A DNA stretch of 64,000 nucleotides. It comes from Carboxylicivirga longa. Lineage in GTDB: Bacteria; Bacteroidota; Bacteroidia; Bacteroidales; Marinilabiliaceae. Made by a program: the position numbers and the translations under genes. This document shows positions 27,796-35,708 of this stretch, piece by piece. The notes beneath the pieces are model-generated. The model was not told the origin of the DNA. It saw only the letters and a list, made by a program, of their open reading frames with translations, and did not search any database. How positions within the stretch are numbered: the first letter of the stretch is position 1; the number at the start of each line of letters is the position of its first letter. The stretch covers positions 59,409-123,408 of the forward strand of contig NZ_JBNGOZ010000013.1 in NCBI RefSeq assembly GCF_050589825.1, read 5' to 3'.

Positions 27796-27817
27796 TCTGG
27801 GTAAGGTTGTTTCTATA

Positions 27818-28813
27818 TTAGAGTCCGGCTTCGCGGGATATGTCTAACATTCTATTAATGGGCTTAACCGCATCAATTCGAATGGCTTCTTCCACATCAA
27901 TAGTAGGCCATTCATATTTTAACGTGTTATACAGTTTTTCCAATGAGTTCAGCTTCATATACTCGCAATCGTTGCATGCACAAGTTGAATCATTGGGTGG
28001 TGCCGGTATAAATGTTTTATTGGGACTCTCCTTTTGCATCTGATGAATAATACCGGATTCGGTAGCCACAATAAACTCACGGGCATCATCATTTATCGAA
28101 TATTTTAGTAAAGCAGCTGTACTTCCCACATAATCGGCCAACAATAAAAGCGGCTTTTTACATTCAGGATGGGCTAGTACTTTCGCTTCAGGGTGGGCTT
28201 TTTTAAGCTCAACAATTTTCTCCACCGAAAATTTCTCATGCACATGACACGCACCGTCCCATAAAAGCATCTCCCTACCTGTAATACTGTTCAGGTAATT
28301 TCCAAGGTTACGATCCGGACCAAAGATAATCTTTTCGTCCTTCGGCAGGCTATCAACAATCGTCTTCGCATTGGTTGAAGTGACCACAATATCCGATAAA
28401 GCCTTGATTTTAGCCGTAGTATTCACATAGGTTAATACGGTATGATCAGGATGCTTTTCAACAAATTGTTTAAAACTATCAGCAGGACAACTATCGGCCA
28501 AACTACAACCTGCATTCAAGTCAGGCACCAACACTTTTTTATCAGGTGATAATATCTTCGCTGTTTCACCCATAAAATGTACTCCGGCTAAAACAATGAT
28601 TTTAGCGTCTGTTTTGGCCGCTTCCTGAGCAAGAGCTAGACTATCCCCAACAAAGTCTGCGATGTCCTGTATCGCGTTCTTTTGATAGAAATGAGCCATT
28701 ATAATAGCATCCTTCTCCTTCTTCAAGCGATTAATCTCGCTTTTTATGTCGATATCAGTTGGAACCACTTCGTCCACATATCCTTTTTTCAACCAACTAT
28801 CTTTTATACTCAT
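27818..28813 (-). CDS. nadA: Quinolinate synthase
   Basis: 331 residues. Makes quinolinate from iminoaspartate and dihydroxyacetone phosphate in NAD synthesis. The likely 4Fe-4S ligands are Cys103 (AGCSLADSC), Cys189 (WDGACHVHE) and a cysteine of CACNDCEYM (278-283). nadB and nadC are not in the window. First gene of the long minus-strand run; faces rpiB across a 459-base gap. Confidence 0.97.
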   Translation of the reverse strand: MSIKDSWLKKGYVDEVVPTDIDIKSEINRLKKEKDAIIMAHFYQKNAIQDIADFVGDSLALAQEAAKTDAKIIVLAGVHFMGETAKILSPDKKVLVPDLNAGCSLADSCPADSFKQFVEKHPDHTVLTYVNTTAKIKALSDIVVTSTNAKTIVDSLPKDEKIIFGPDRNLGNYLNSITGREMLLWDGACHVHEKFSVEKIVELKKAHPEAKVLAHPECKKPLLLLADYVGSTAALLKYSINDDAREFIVATESGIIHQMQKESPNKTFIPAPPNDSTCACNDCEYMKLNSLEKLYNTLKYEWPTIDVEEAIRIDAVKPINRMLDISREAGL

Positions 28814-29272
28814 ATTTATATAATAGAAAGAATTTAAAAAAAATATAGTAATGATAATATCCTGTTAGCAAGGTTGGTATTTTTATTGAATAATCGTTGC
28901 TAATTTACTTATGATCCTTAGATAAACAGTAGCTAACTCCTTATTAACATGTTTGTAATCTGTTAATTCATTGAAGGTAATCACTTTTAAAACTGTTTCA
29001 ACAATGTGTTAATACGATTCAAATTTAATAAATTCTTTGGTTGTTAATGTTTAAAGGGACGTTAAAATCGGTTCAAAAAAGGGATTAAAATATTTCGCTT
29101 ACCAACATCATTTATTGACTTAAGCAATTGTATTGGAAAAAAATATTGAATAAGCAATGTCTTTTATTAATATTTAATCCCAGCCCTTCCACAGGTTTTA
29201 AACATTTAATAAGTGGTTTTTTAACATGTTTTTAAATGCGTGAAGCATGCTTATCTTTGTAAAAAAAACAGC
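28814..29272. other. 459-base AT-rich divergent gap, candidate replication origin
   Basis: No credible gene. The left end is almost pure A/T (28814-28860). TTAACATGTTT occurs twice (near 28944 and 29221) and TGTTAAT three times (near 28961, 29007 and 29042). Transcription diverges here: nearly all genes from 14.4 to 28.8 kb are minus, and most from 29.3 to 34.2 kb are plus. Together with the flanking parS sites and the composition switch, this is the best origin candidate in the window. I found no canonical DnaA box (TTATCCACA) in it, which weakens the case. Confidence 0.4.
29252..29259 (+). promoter_or_regulatory. -7 promoter element before rpiB
   Basis: TATCTTTG fits TAnnTTTG exactly, but it lies only 13 bases before the ATG at 29273, implying a very short leader. 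No clear -33 TTG. Confidence 0.35.
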
Positions 29273-29713
29273 ATGATATTTAAAACAATCGCATTGGCTG
29301 CCGATCACGCCGGTTATCCTGTAAAAGAACTTATAAAAAAGCACTTTGAAGGACTAGGAGTGCGTGTAAAAGACTATGGCACAGACTCCGAAGCAAGTAC
29401 TGATTATGCCGATTATGCCCATCCTATGGCGGCTGCCGTTGAGCAGGGAGAGTATGAGATAGGAATTGCTATATGTGGCAGTGGAAACGGTATTAACATG
29501 ACGGTTAATAAACACCAGGGTATTCGTGCCGCACTGTGTTGGAATGTTGAAATAGCAGAGATGGCACGTTTGCACAATGATGCGAACATCTGCACGGTAC
29601 CAGGTCGTTACGTTAGTCATGAAGAGGCTATCAACATTGTTGATAAGTTTGTTAATACGTCTTTTGAAGGAGGTCGCCATCAGAAACGAATTGATAAGAT
29701 ACCCCTTAAATAA
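29273..29713 (+). CDS. rpiB: Ribose-5-phosphate isomerase B
   Basis: 146 residues. Interconverts ribose-5-phosphate and ribulose-5-phosphate in the pentose phosphate pathway. The RpiB signature IALAADHAGYPVKE, the phosphate-loop segment GSGNGINMTVNK with its catalytic-region CGSGNG, and the closing LHNDANICTVPGRYV block are present. The ATG at 29273 is chosen over an in-frame GTG 33 bases upstream because the family starts just before IALAADHAG and the promoter element overlaps the longer form. Confidence 0.95.
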   Translation: MIFKTIALAADHAGYPVKELIKKHFEGLGVRVKDYGTDSEASTDYADYAHPMAAAVEQGEYEIGIAICGSGNGINMTVNKHQGIRAALCWNVEIAEMARLHNDANICTVPGRYVSHEEAINIVDKFVNTSFEGGRHQKRIDKIPLK

Positions 29714-29721
29714 GGTGTGCT

Positions 29722-31092
29722 TTGAACCGGAAAAAACGCTTTAAAAAGGAGGCGCAGCGTGTATCAGCCGATTTGCGGCATCGGCGTATTATACAATTTA
29801 ATATGTCGAAGTACGAATCGGCTGTAGAAGCGGGTAAGGAACGATATTCAGATTTGTCGCGAGCCAAGTACTGTGCAGCTGAAGTGAAAAACGAAGTACT
29901 TGGTGAGCTGCCTTATTTGTTGGAAACCTTTGAAAGGAATGCACAGAAGAATGGTGCAGAAGTGTATTGGGCGGCTACGGGCGATCAGTTGATTGAGCAC
30001 CTCGTGGATGTACTGCATGGAGAGCAGGCCAAAATGCTTGTGAAGAGTAAGTCCATGGTAACTGAAGAAATTGATTTGAACGCTGCGCTTGAAAAAGAAG
30101 GGATAGAATCGGTTGAAACGGATTTGGGTGAATTTATAGTGCAGGTGGCAGGTGAGAAACCCTATCATATTGTAACGCCTGCCATGCATAAGTCCAAACA
30201 AGATATTGCTGAGCTGTTCAATAAGCATTTCGATACCGATTTAGACTTATCAGCGGAGGAAATGACGGGTTTTGTCAGGAAGTTGCTGCGTAAAAAGTTT
30301 CTGAACGCCGATGTTGGTATTACCGGAGCTAATTTTTTATGTGCCGCTGAAGGAGCTGTTGCAGTTACTGAAAATGAAGGGAATGCTTTTTTATCGGGTG
30401 CCAATCCCAATTTACACATTGTGATCGCGGGTATCGAAAAAGTGCTGCCATCCATTTCCGACCTGGCCTTATTCTGGCCCCTGTTAGCTGCTCATGGTAC
30501 CGGTCAGCAGCAAACGGTTTACAGCAATCTCTTTTTTGGTCCGCGCAAAGGCAATGAAAAGGATGGTCCAAAGCGTATGATCATTTTTCTGCTGGATAAT
30601 GGACGTTCGTCAGTGTATGCAGATAAGGTTCTGCGGGAGGCACTTAAATGTATTCGTTGTGGTGCCTGCCTTAATGCCTGTCCGGTGTATCGAAATATTG
30701 GCGGGTATACCTACAATACAACCTACAGTGGTCCCATCGGTTCTGTACTGACACCGCATTTCAAGGATTTTGGTGATTTTAACCATTTGAGTTTTGCCTC
30801 TTCTTTATGTGGGAAATGCAATACGGTGTGCCCTGTAAATATTCCACTTACCCATTTACTCTTGCATAATCGGCAGCAAGCTCAAAAGACTGCATCCTTG
30901 CCCGAAAGTTTTATTAATAAATTGCTTTACGCCTCTTTGAGTAATCGACAGCTGATGAATATGAAAGGTGGTGTAGTAAAAAACTCAGTGGCTCGTCTTG
31001 TTAGTTCTCAAGTGATGAAGGGCGAAAAAAGATTACCCGACTTTGCCCCGAAAACATTTAATGAACAATGGAAAAAGCATAAAAAGAGATAA
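29722..31092 (+). CDS. lutB: LutB/LldF-type iron-sulfur lactate utilization protein
   Basis: 456 residues. Electron-transfer subunit of the LutABC L-lactate dehydrogenase complex. N-terminal LUD domain, then two 4Fe-4S cysteine sets: CIRCGACLNACPVY (about 310-323) and CGKCNTVCPVN (about 363-373). The start is a TTG at 29722, with AAGG seven bases upstream; the next ATG would cut 27 residues that match the family. Partners lutA and lutC are absent here, so they must be elsewhere or the complex differs. Nine bases downstream of rpiB. Confidence 0.9.
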   Translation: MNRKKRFKKEAQRVSADLRHRRIIQFNMSKYESAVEAGKERYSDLSRAKYCAAEVKNEVLGELPYLLETFERNAQKNGAEVYWAATGDQLIEHLVDVLHGEQAKMLVKSKSMVTEEIDLNAALEKEGIESVETDLGEFIVQVAGEKPYHIVTPAMHKSKQDIAELFNKHFDTDLDLSAEEMTGFVRKLLRKKFLNADVGITGANFLCAAEGAVAVTENEGNAFLSGANPNLHIVIAGIEKVLPSISDLALFWPLLAAHGTGQQQTVYSNLFFGPRKGNEKDGPKRMIIFLLDNGRSSVYADKVLREALKCIRCGACLNACPVYRNIGGYTYNTTYSGPIGSVLTPHFKDFGDFNHLSFASSLCGKCNTVCPVNIPLTHLLLHNRQQAQKTASLPESFINKLLYASLSNRQLMNMKGGVVKNSVARLVSSQVMKGEKRLPDFAPKTFNEQWKKHKKR

Positions 31093-31138
31093 AGGTTTTT
31101 TAATGATTTTCTTACCTTAGCGACAAACTCATTAGATC

Positions 31139-31582
31139 ATGTTATCAAATACGTGCAAATATGCTATTCGGGCAGTTATTTATTTGGCTGTCAACGACGA
31201 AGGGGAGAAGAAAATTGGAATCAAGCAAATTTCCAAGGATCTGGATATCCCCACTCCTTTTCTAGGTAAGATTCTTCAGAGCCTGGCCAAACAAAAGTTA
31301 TTAAACAGCACTAAAGGGCCACACGGAGGTTTCAGTATTGGACGGCCTGCTGAGGACATCACACTATTCGACATTGTATCGATCATTGATGGAAGCGACG
31401 TATTCACCAATTGTTTAATTGGTTTACATTCCTGCAAAAGTAATAATGAGGAGGGCTACGCTTGTCCTGTTCATGAGCAATATAGCGCCATTCGTAAGCA
31501 GATGTATGATTTTTTCTCAACAGAAACCATCGCCCGTATTTTGTCTAATATGGAAACAAAGGGTGATTATATTAAGCTTTAA
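31139..31582 (+). CDS. Rrf2-family regulator, probably iron-sulfur binding
   Basis: 147 residues. The N-terminal winged helix opens LSNTCKYAIRAVIYLA with recognition-helix region IPTPFLGKILQSLAKQ. Three cysteines in the sensor loop (Cys92, Cys99, Cys109) lie where IscR and NsrR bind a cluster, so it likely senses Fe-S status, NO or redox. It follows the Fe-S protein lutB by 46 bases, an obvious candidate target. A TACCTTAG element about 25 bases before the ATG may be its own promoter. Confidence 0.9.
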   Translation: MLSNTCKYAIRAVIYLAVNDEGEKKIGIKQISKDLDIPTPFLGKILQSLAKQKLLNSTKGPHGGFSIGRPAEDITLFDIVSIIDGSDVFTNCLIGLHSCKSNNEEGYACPVHEQYSAIRKQMYDFFSTETIARILSNMETKGDYIKL

Positions 31583-31994
31583 ACATAGGTTTTTTCAAAG
31601 GGAATAGCATCCACTTATGTACCAGTGGACTGTTCCTGAACAGAAGAACAGCGAAGTAAGCTGTGATGATTCCACAGGCATTGGCCAGCATGTCCCACCA
31701 TTCACCGCTACGATTAGCGGTTATTAGCAATTGCAATAGTTCCATTAGTCCACCATAAAATAATGGTAGAATCAGTATTTTCGAAATTTTACTAATGGTT
31801 TTGTGGTGATGGATGTAATATTCGAGCATGAAAATAAAGGCCAGTGTGAAATACATGAGAAAATGCACCACCTTGTCAAAATGAGGGAATAATCGAATGT
31901 TACGCGGCTGTATGTCTGATGTGTTTAAAAGACTCAGAAGTGTGATGATAGTGATTATACTCAGCGTTTTATGATATTTCTTTATATAGTACAT
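31572..31994 (-). CDS. VanZ-family membrane protein
   Basis: 140 residues, four or so membrane helices with the VanZ-like FDKVVHFLMYFTLAF and WDMLANACGIITAY motifs. VanZ of enterococci gives low teicoplanin resistance; the normal role of housekeeping members is not known. Its 3' end overlaps the convergent rrf2 gene by 11 bases. On the plus strand its region has more G than C although the gene is minus, fitting the right replichore. Confidence 0.88.
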   Translation of the reverse strand: MYYIKKYHKTLSIITIITLLSLLNTSDIQPRNIRLFPHFDKVVHFLMYFTLAFIFMLEYYIHHHKTISKISKILILPLFYGGLMELLQLLITANRSGEWWDMLANACGIITAYFAVLLFRNSPLVHKWMLFPLKKPMFKA

Positions 31995-32054
31995 ACTATA
32001 AAATGTTAGTAAGCAAAGATTTTCTGTTTAAAAAGTGTTGATAACCCGTTAATA

Positions 32055-32075
32055 AAACACTGTTCGTCAGTGTTT
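32055..32075. repeat. 8-bp inverted repeat abutting parS
   Basis: AAACACTG (32055-32062) and CAGTGTTT (32068-32075) are perfect complements around TTCGT, and the right arm runs into the parS site. It could be an accessory protein site or a hairpin in the hemW leader. Confidence 0.5.
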
Positions 32076-32086
32076 CACGTGAAACA
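32071..32086. promoter_or_regulatory. parS centromere site, perfect palindrome
   Basis: TGTTTCACGTGAAACA, a fully symmetric 16-bp parS. It is intergenic, ten bases before the hemW start, so it is not forced by a coding sequence. Confidence 0.88.
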
Positions 32087-32095
32087 ATCCCAGTT

Positions 32096-33229
32096 ATGGC
32101 AGGCATTTACATACATGTTCCGTTTTGTTACACACGGTGTTCGTATTGTGATTTTTATAAAACAACAGAACAACAATTTAAGGGCGAATATATTAAAGCT
32201 TTGTGTAAAGAGATCAGTATTAACCGTTCTTTTTTACAGGAAGAAGATATTCGTACGCTTTACTTTGGGGGTGGAACGCCTTCTACACTGAGTGCTTCGG
32301 AGCTGAAAATTATTCTCGATAAATTATTCGCCTATACTTCCGGTAATATCATTGAAGAGTTGACTTTAGAGATCAATCCCGATGATGTGTCTGATCAGTA
32401 TATCAAGCAGCTTGTATCGCTGGGCTTCAATCGTTTAAGTATGGGTGTGCAGAGTTTTTTTGATGCGCATTTACGAAAAATGAACCGGCGACATAATGCT
32501 CGTCAGGCCCATGATGCTATTCGCATAGCTCGCGAAAATGGAATTGATAATATGAGTATTGATTTAATCTATGGCTTGCCTTATATGACCTTTGACGAGT
32601 GGCAAAGCAATGTGCAACAGGCTATTGATAGTGGTGTTCAACATATATCGGCCTATCATCTTACTTTTGAGAAAGGGACCTTATACTACGATTACCTGAA
32701 GAAAGGAAAGCTGAAGGAGATACCCGAAGAAACAAGTGTGCAACAATTTGAATACCTGGTAGAAGCCCTTGAACGGGCTGGTTATATTAATTATGAGATT
32801 TCTAATTTTGCATTACCGGGATGTGAATCCAAACATAACAGTAGCTATTGGAGTGGACAAAAATACCTGGGGTTGGGTCCTTCTGCCCATTCTTTCGATG
32901 GGCAAAACCGAAGTTGGAATGTACGCGATATAAAACGTTATTGTACAGCGATTAATGACGGTGCTAAATATCAAGAGCAAGAGTTACTGGATGAAGTGGA
33001 TCGGTATAATGAGTTGATAATGCTTGGTTTAAGGGTGAAGAATGGTTTTGATCTACGCTTAGTTGAATCTTTTAATAAGGAAATAGTACAGTATTTTAAT
33101 CAGCAGTTGCACAGGCAGAAGGTAGCTGGTAATGTGCAAATAGTAGAGGGTTTCTGCTGCGTAGCTGCCGGTAAAAAAATGATTACCGATGGTATTATTG
33201 CCGACTTTTTTTATGTGAATGCTGAGTAA
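32096..33229 (+). CDS. hemW: Radical SAM protein HemW (CPO-like)
   Basis: 377 residues. Heme chaperone of the HemN-like radical SAM family. The cluster motif is Cys11-x3-Cys15-x2-Cys18 (CYTRCSYC). It lacks the N-terminal extension of true HemN, and the length matches HemW, so coproporphyrinogen oxidase activity is unlikely though many databases use that name. The SAM-binding LYFGGGTPS segment is intact. Confidence 0.92.
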   Translation: MAGIYIHVPFCYTRCSYCDFYKTTEQQFKGEYIKALCKEISINRSFLQEEDIRTLYFGGGTPSTLSASELKIILDKLFAYTSGNIIEELTLEINPDDVSDQYIKQLVSLGFNRLSMGVQSFFDAHLRKMNRRHNARQAHDAIRIARENGIDNMSIDLIYGLPYMTFDEWQSNVQQAIDSGVQHISAYHLTFEKGTLYYDYLKKGKLKEIPEETSVQQFEYLVEALERAGYINYEISNFALPGCESKHNSSYWSGQKYLGLGPSAHSFDGQNRSWNVRDIKRYCTAINDGAKYQEQELLDEVDRYNELIMLGLRVKNGFDLRLVESFNKEIVQYFNQQLHRQKVAGNVQIVEGFCCVAAGKKMITDGIIADFFYVNAE

Positions 33230-33354
33230 ACAAATGTTCTTTAAGATTGTATTATCCCCAGTTTTATCTATTCAGATAAGGATTTAAGGGGAGCAAAAAT
33301 ATTTCTCAAAAAAAATGAATGCTAAGTGAATAAACTATTAAAGATACTTTAGCT

Positions 33355-34218
33355 ATGGAAAATAAGAAGGGAATATTGGCCACTTACGGCTCAATTTTCT
33401 TAAATGTATTTCTCTTTATTATTAAGTTTTGGGCCGGCATGGTTAGTTCTTCGGTCGCCATTATTGCCGACGCCTGGCATACTTTAAGTGATAGTATTTC
33501 ATCGGTGGCTGTGCTTATTGGACTTAAGGTATCGGCCAAGCCTGCGGATCGGCAGCATCCTTTTGGTCATGGTCGTGCCGAAGTGCTGGCTTCTGTTATC
33601 GTCAGTATGCTGCTGGCCATCATTGGGTTCAGCTTTTTAAAGGAATCCGTAGTGAAGCTGCAGGACAGAAGTGATGTGAATTATGGAACCCTTGCCCTCG
33701 TCGTTACTTTCGTTTCCATGCTTATTAAGGAGTTCATGGCACAGTATTCCATTCGTATTGGCAAGAAAACAAATTCAAAATCTATGGTGGCCGATGGTTG
33801 GCATCATCGCTCAGACGCCATTTCTTCACTGGTTATACTGGTGGGTATTTTCCTGGGACGTTACTATTGGTGGATTGATGGTGTGCTGGGTATTCTGGTA
33901 TCTTTACTTCTCTTTTACACGAGTTACTCTATATTAAAAGACAACCTGAGTCACTTGCTGGGTGAGTCTATTGAGGATGATTTGCGTAAAGAGATAATAA
34001 CCATGGCCGGCGATGTGGCTGACATTGATTTGTATCCCCATCATTTTTTAGTGCATCAATATGGTAACCATACTGAGATGACTCTTCACATCCGATTACC
34101 AGCTGATTATACCATTCATCATGCGCATGAGATAGCCACTGCCTACGAGCAAATAATAAAAGAGCGAACCAATATACAGGCTACCGTGCATATTGATTCG
34201 CTCGAAAAATTATCTTAA
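33355..34218 (+). CDS. Cation diffusion facilitator (metal exporter)
   Basis: 287 residues, six membrane helices and a cytoplasmic ferredoxin-like C-terminal domain. The metal-site residues are in IADAWHTLSDS (helix II) and DGWHHRSDAISS (helix V); His and Asp there suit zinc, with iron, cobalt or manganese possible. It exports divalent cations using the proton gradient. The C-terminal domain has several histidines (HHFLVHQYGNH, IHHAHE) typical of zinc sensing. Confidence 0.92.
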   Translation: MENKKGILATYGSIFLNVFLFIIKFWAGMVSSSVAIIADAWHTLSDSISSVAVLIGLKVSAKPADRQHPFGHGRAEVLASVIVSMLLAIIGFSFLKESVVKLQDRSDVNYGTLALVVTFVSMLIKEFMAQYSIRIGKKTNSKSMVADGWHHRSDAISSLVILVGIFLGRYYWWIDGVLGILVSLLLFYTSYSILKDNLSHLLGESIEDDLRKEIITMAGDVADIDLYPHHFLVHQYGNHTEMTLHIRLPADYTIHHAHEIATAYEQIIKERTNIQATVHIDSLEKLS

Positions 34219-34252
34219 TATAACTTAGTTGAAAATTAATATTGAACTGATA

Positions 34253-35449
34253 CTAGTAGTTTAGTGAAGCTCCTGTGATGGCCATAAAAATGTCTAAATC
34301 GCGCAGTTGATCTTTGATCTTCAGTAAGCTCGACAGGCGGATATACCCAATCTTATAGCTATACTGTGGACCCTTGTATTCTTCAGAAATAGATTCAAAA
34401 TCAAATTTTTTCAGTACGGAGTCATCTGAGTATCTCAGATATAGTTCTACCTGATGCTCTTTAGAATAATTGAAATCATCAGCATACTTCATTTTTTTGT
34501 ACTCATAGGCATAGTAATGAGCCAGGGCTGTTATATCAGAAAGAACCGCTGAGCCCGTAGGATGAGCACCGGCACCTTTTCCAAACATAAACTGCTTATC
34601 GTAGGCTTTTCCTTTGATTACAACGCCGTTAAATTCGTCCTCTACACTATAAATATACTTGTCTTTGCGTACAAAGCGAGGTAATACAAATAGTGTGATG
34701 TCATTGCCTTCCAATCGTTCTACCTGCGCCACCAATTTTATTTTGTAGCGTTTCTCGCGGGCATATTGTATATCAAAATCCGATATATTGGAAATGCCGT
34801 AGGTAAGCACGTCATCGGGATGGATAATGGTTCCAAAGCTATGTAAAGTAAGGATGATCAGCTTATACAGCGAATCGAAGCCTTCCACATCAAAGGTAGG
34901 ATCACTCTCGGCAAAGCCCAGGTCTTGCGCGTCTTTTAATGCTGTTTCATACGATTGGTCGTGATCAAAAATTTTAGAAAGAATGTAGTTGGACGAACCG
35001 TTTAATATTCCGGTCACAGAGAGTAAGAGGTCGTTGTCGTAATATTCCTCCAGGTTACGAATTACGGGTATGCTACCACACGCCGAAGCCTCATACAGTA
35101 GAGATACTTTGTTGTCCTTTTGCAGCTGAATCATCTCAGCCATATTTTCAGCCAGCATTTTTTTGTTGGCCGATACTACATGTTTCCCCTTCTGCAGGGC
35201 TTTCTTTACAATACGATAGGCTTCATCGGCATTGTCAATTAGCTCAACAACCGTGTTAATGGAATCATCTTCCAATATGTCGTCGGCATTGTAACAAAAG
35301 AAGTGCTCGGGTAAGGCACGCTCTTTTTTGTTTTTAACACATATTTTTGCGATCTCAGAATCAAAGGATGGGCTTGTTTTTAGCACTTCATACAGCCCCT
35401 GCCCTACTACACCAAAGCCAAACAGGCCGATGTTAAGTTTTTGTTTCAT
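34253..35449 (-). CDS. hom: Homoserine dehydrogenase
   Basis: 398 residues from the ATG at 35449. Reduces aspartate semialdehyde to homoserine, the branch point to threonine and methionine. NAD(P)-binding GLFGFGVVGQGLY, catalytic region SACGSIPVIR, GILNGSSNYIL and DPTFDVEG are present. It is not fused to aspartokinase. The C-terminal 60 residues could be a reduced regulatory tail. The longer upstream frame is rejected because a TACTTTTG promoter element at 35507-35514 lies inside it. It is downstream of metY on the same strand, separated by a terminator. Confidence 0.94.
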   Translation of the reverse strand: MKQKLNIGLFGFGVVGQGLYEVLKTSPSFDSEIAKICVKNKKERALPEHFFCYNADDILEDDSINTVVELIDNADEAYRIVKKALQKGKHVVSANKKMLAENMAEMIQLQKDNKVSLLYEASACGSIPVIRNLEEYYDNDLLLSVTGILNGSSNYILSKIFDHDQSYETALKDAQDLGFAESDPTFDVEGFDSLYKLIILTLHSFGTIIHPDDVLTYGISNISDFDIQYAREKRYKIKLVAQVERLEGNDITLFVLPRFVRKDKYIYSVEDEFNGVVIKGKAYDKQFMFGKGAGAHPTGSAVLSDITALAHYYAYEYKKMKYADDFNYSKEHQVELYLRYSDDSVLKKFDFESISEEYKGPQYSYKIGYIRLSSLLKIKDQLRDLDIFMAITGASLNY

Positions 35450-35464
35450 GGTTAATTTTTTCTG

Positions 35465-35478
35465 CAAACGCTCGTTTG
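35465..35478 (-). promoter_or_regulatory. Short hairpin in the hom 5' leader
   Basis: CAAACG-CT-CGTTTG, a perfect palindrome 15 bases before the hom start codon and within the predicted leader. It could be a regulator site or affect translation. Confidence 0.3.
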
Positions 35479-35506
35479 TCTGCTGATTGGTAAATGTTTT
35501 GCCTGA

Positions 35507-35514
35507 CAAAAGTA
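35507..35514 (-). promoter_or_regulatory. -7 promoter element for hom
   Basis: TACTTTTG on the minus strand matches TAnnTTTG. It predicts a leader of about 50 bases and decides the hom start. The -33 element is not clear. Confidence 0.45.
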
Positions 35515-35635
35515 AGGAAAAATCACCATCGGATACCCTTAGAATAAAACCGGATGGAATGGGAAAAGCAATTAATATTCTTATCCTGCTCATCACAATG
35601 GGGTACACCTGGTTTCAAAGCAAGAAAATGATGTA

Positions 35636-35672
35636 AATCCTGCCCCTACTATAATTCATGAGGGGCAGGATT
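35636..35672. terminator. Terminator between metY and hom
   Basis: A perfect 12-bp stem, AATCCTGCCCCT with AGGGGCAGGATT, and a 13-base loop. It follows the metY stop by about 36 bases and precedes the hom promoter, so the two genes are separate transcripts. The T-tract is short on the minus side. Confidence 0.75.
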
Positions 35673-35708
35673 ATTTTAAATTTAATAGTGTTTGCCTTGT
35701 ATTTGGTG

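Noticed and set aside
35450..35608. 53-residue N-terminal extension of homoserine dehydrogenase
   Set aside because: The family begins at the dinucleotide fold right after the ATG at 35449, and a TACTTTTG promoter element sits within the extension.
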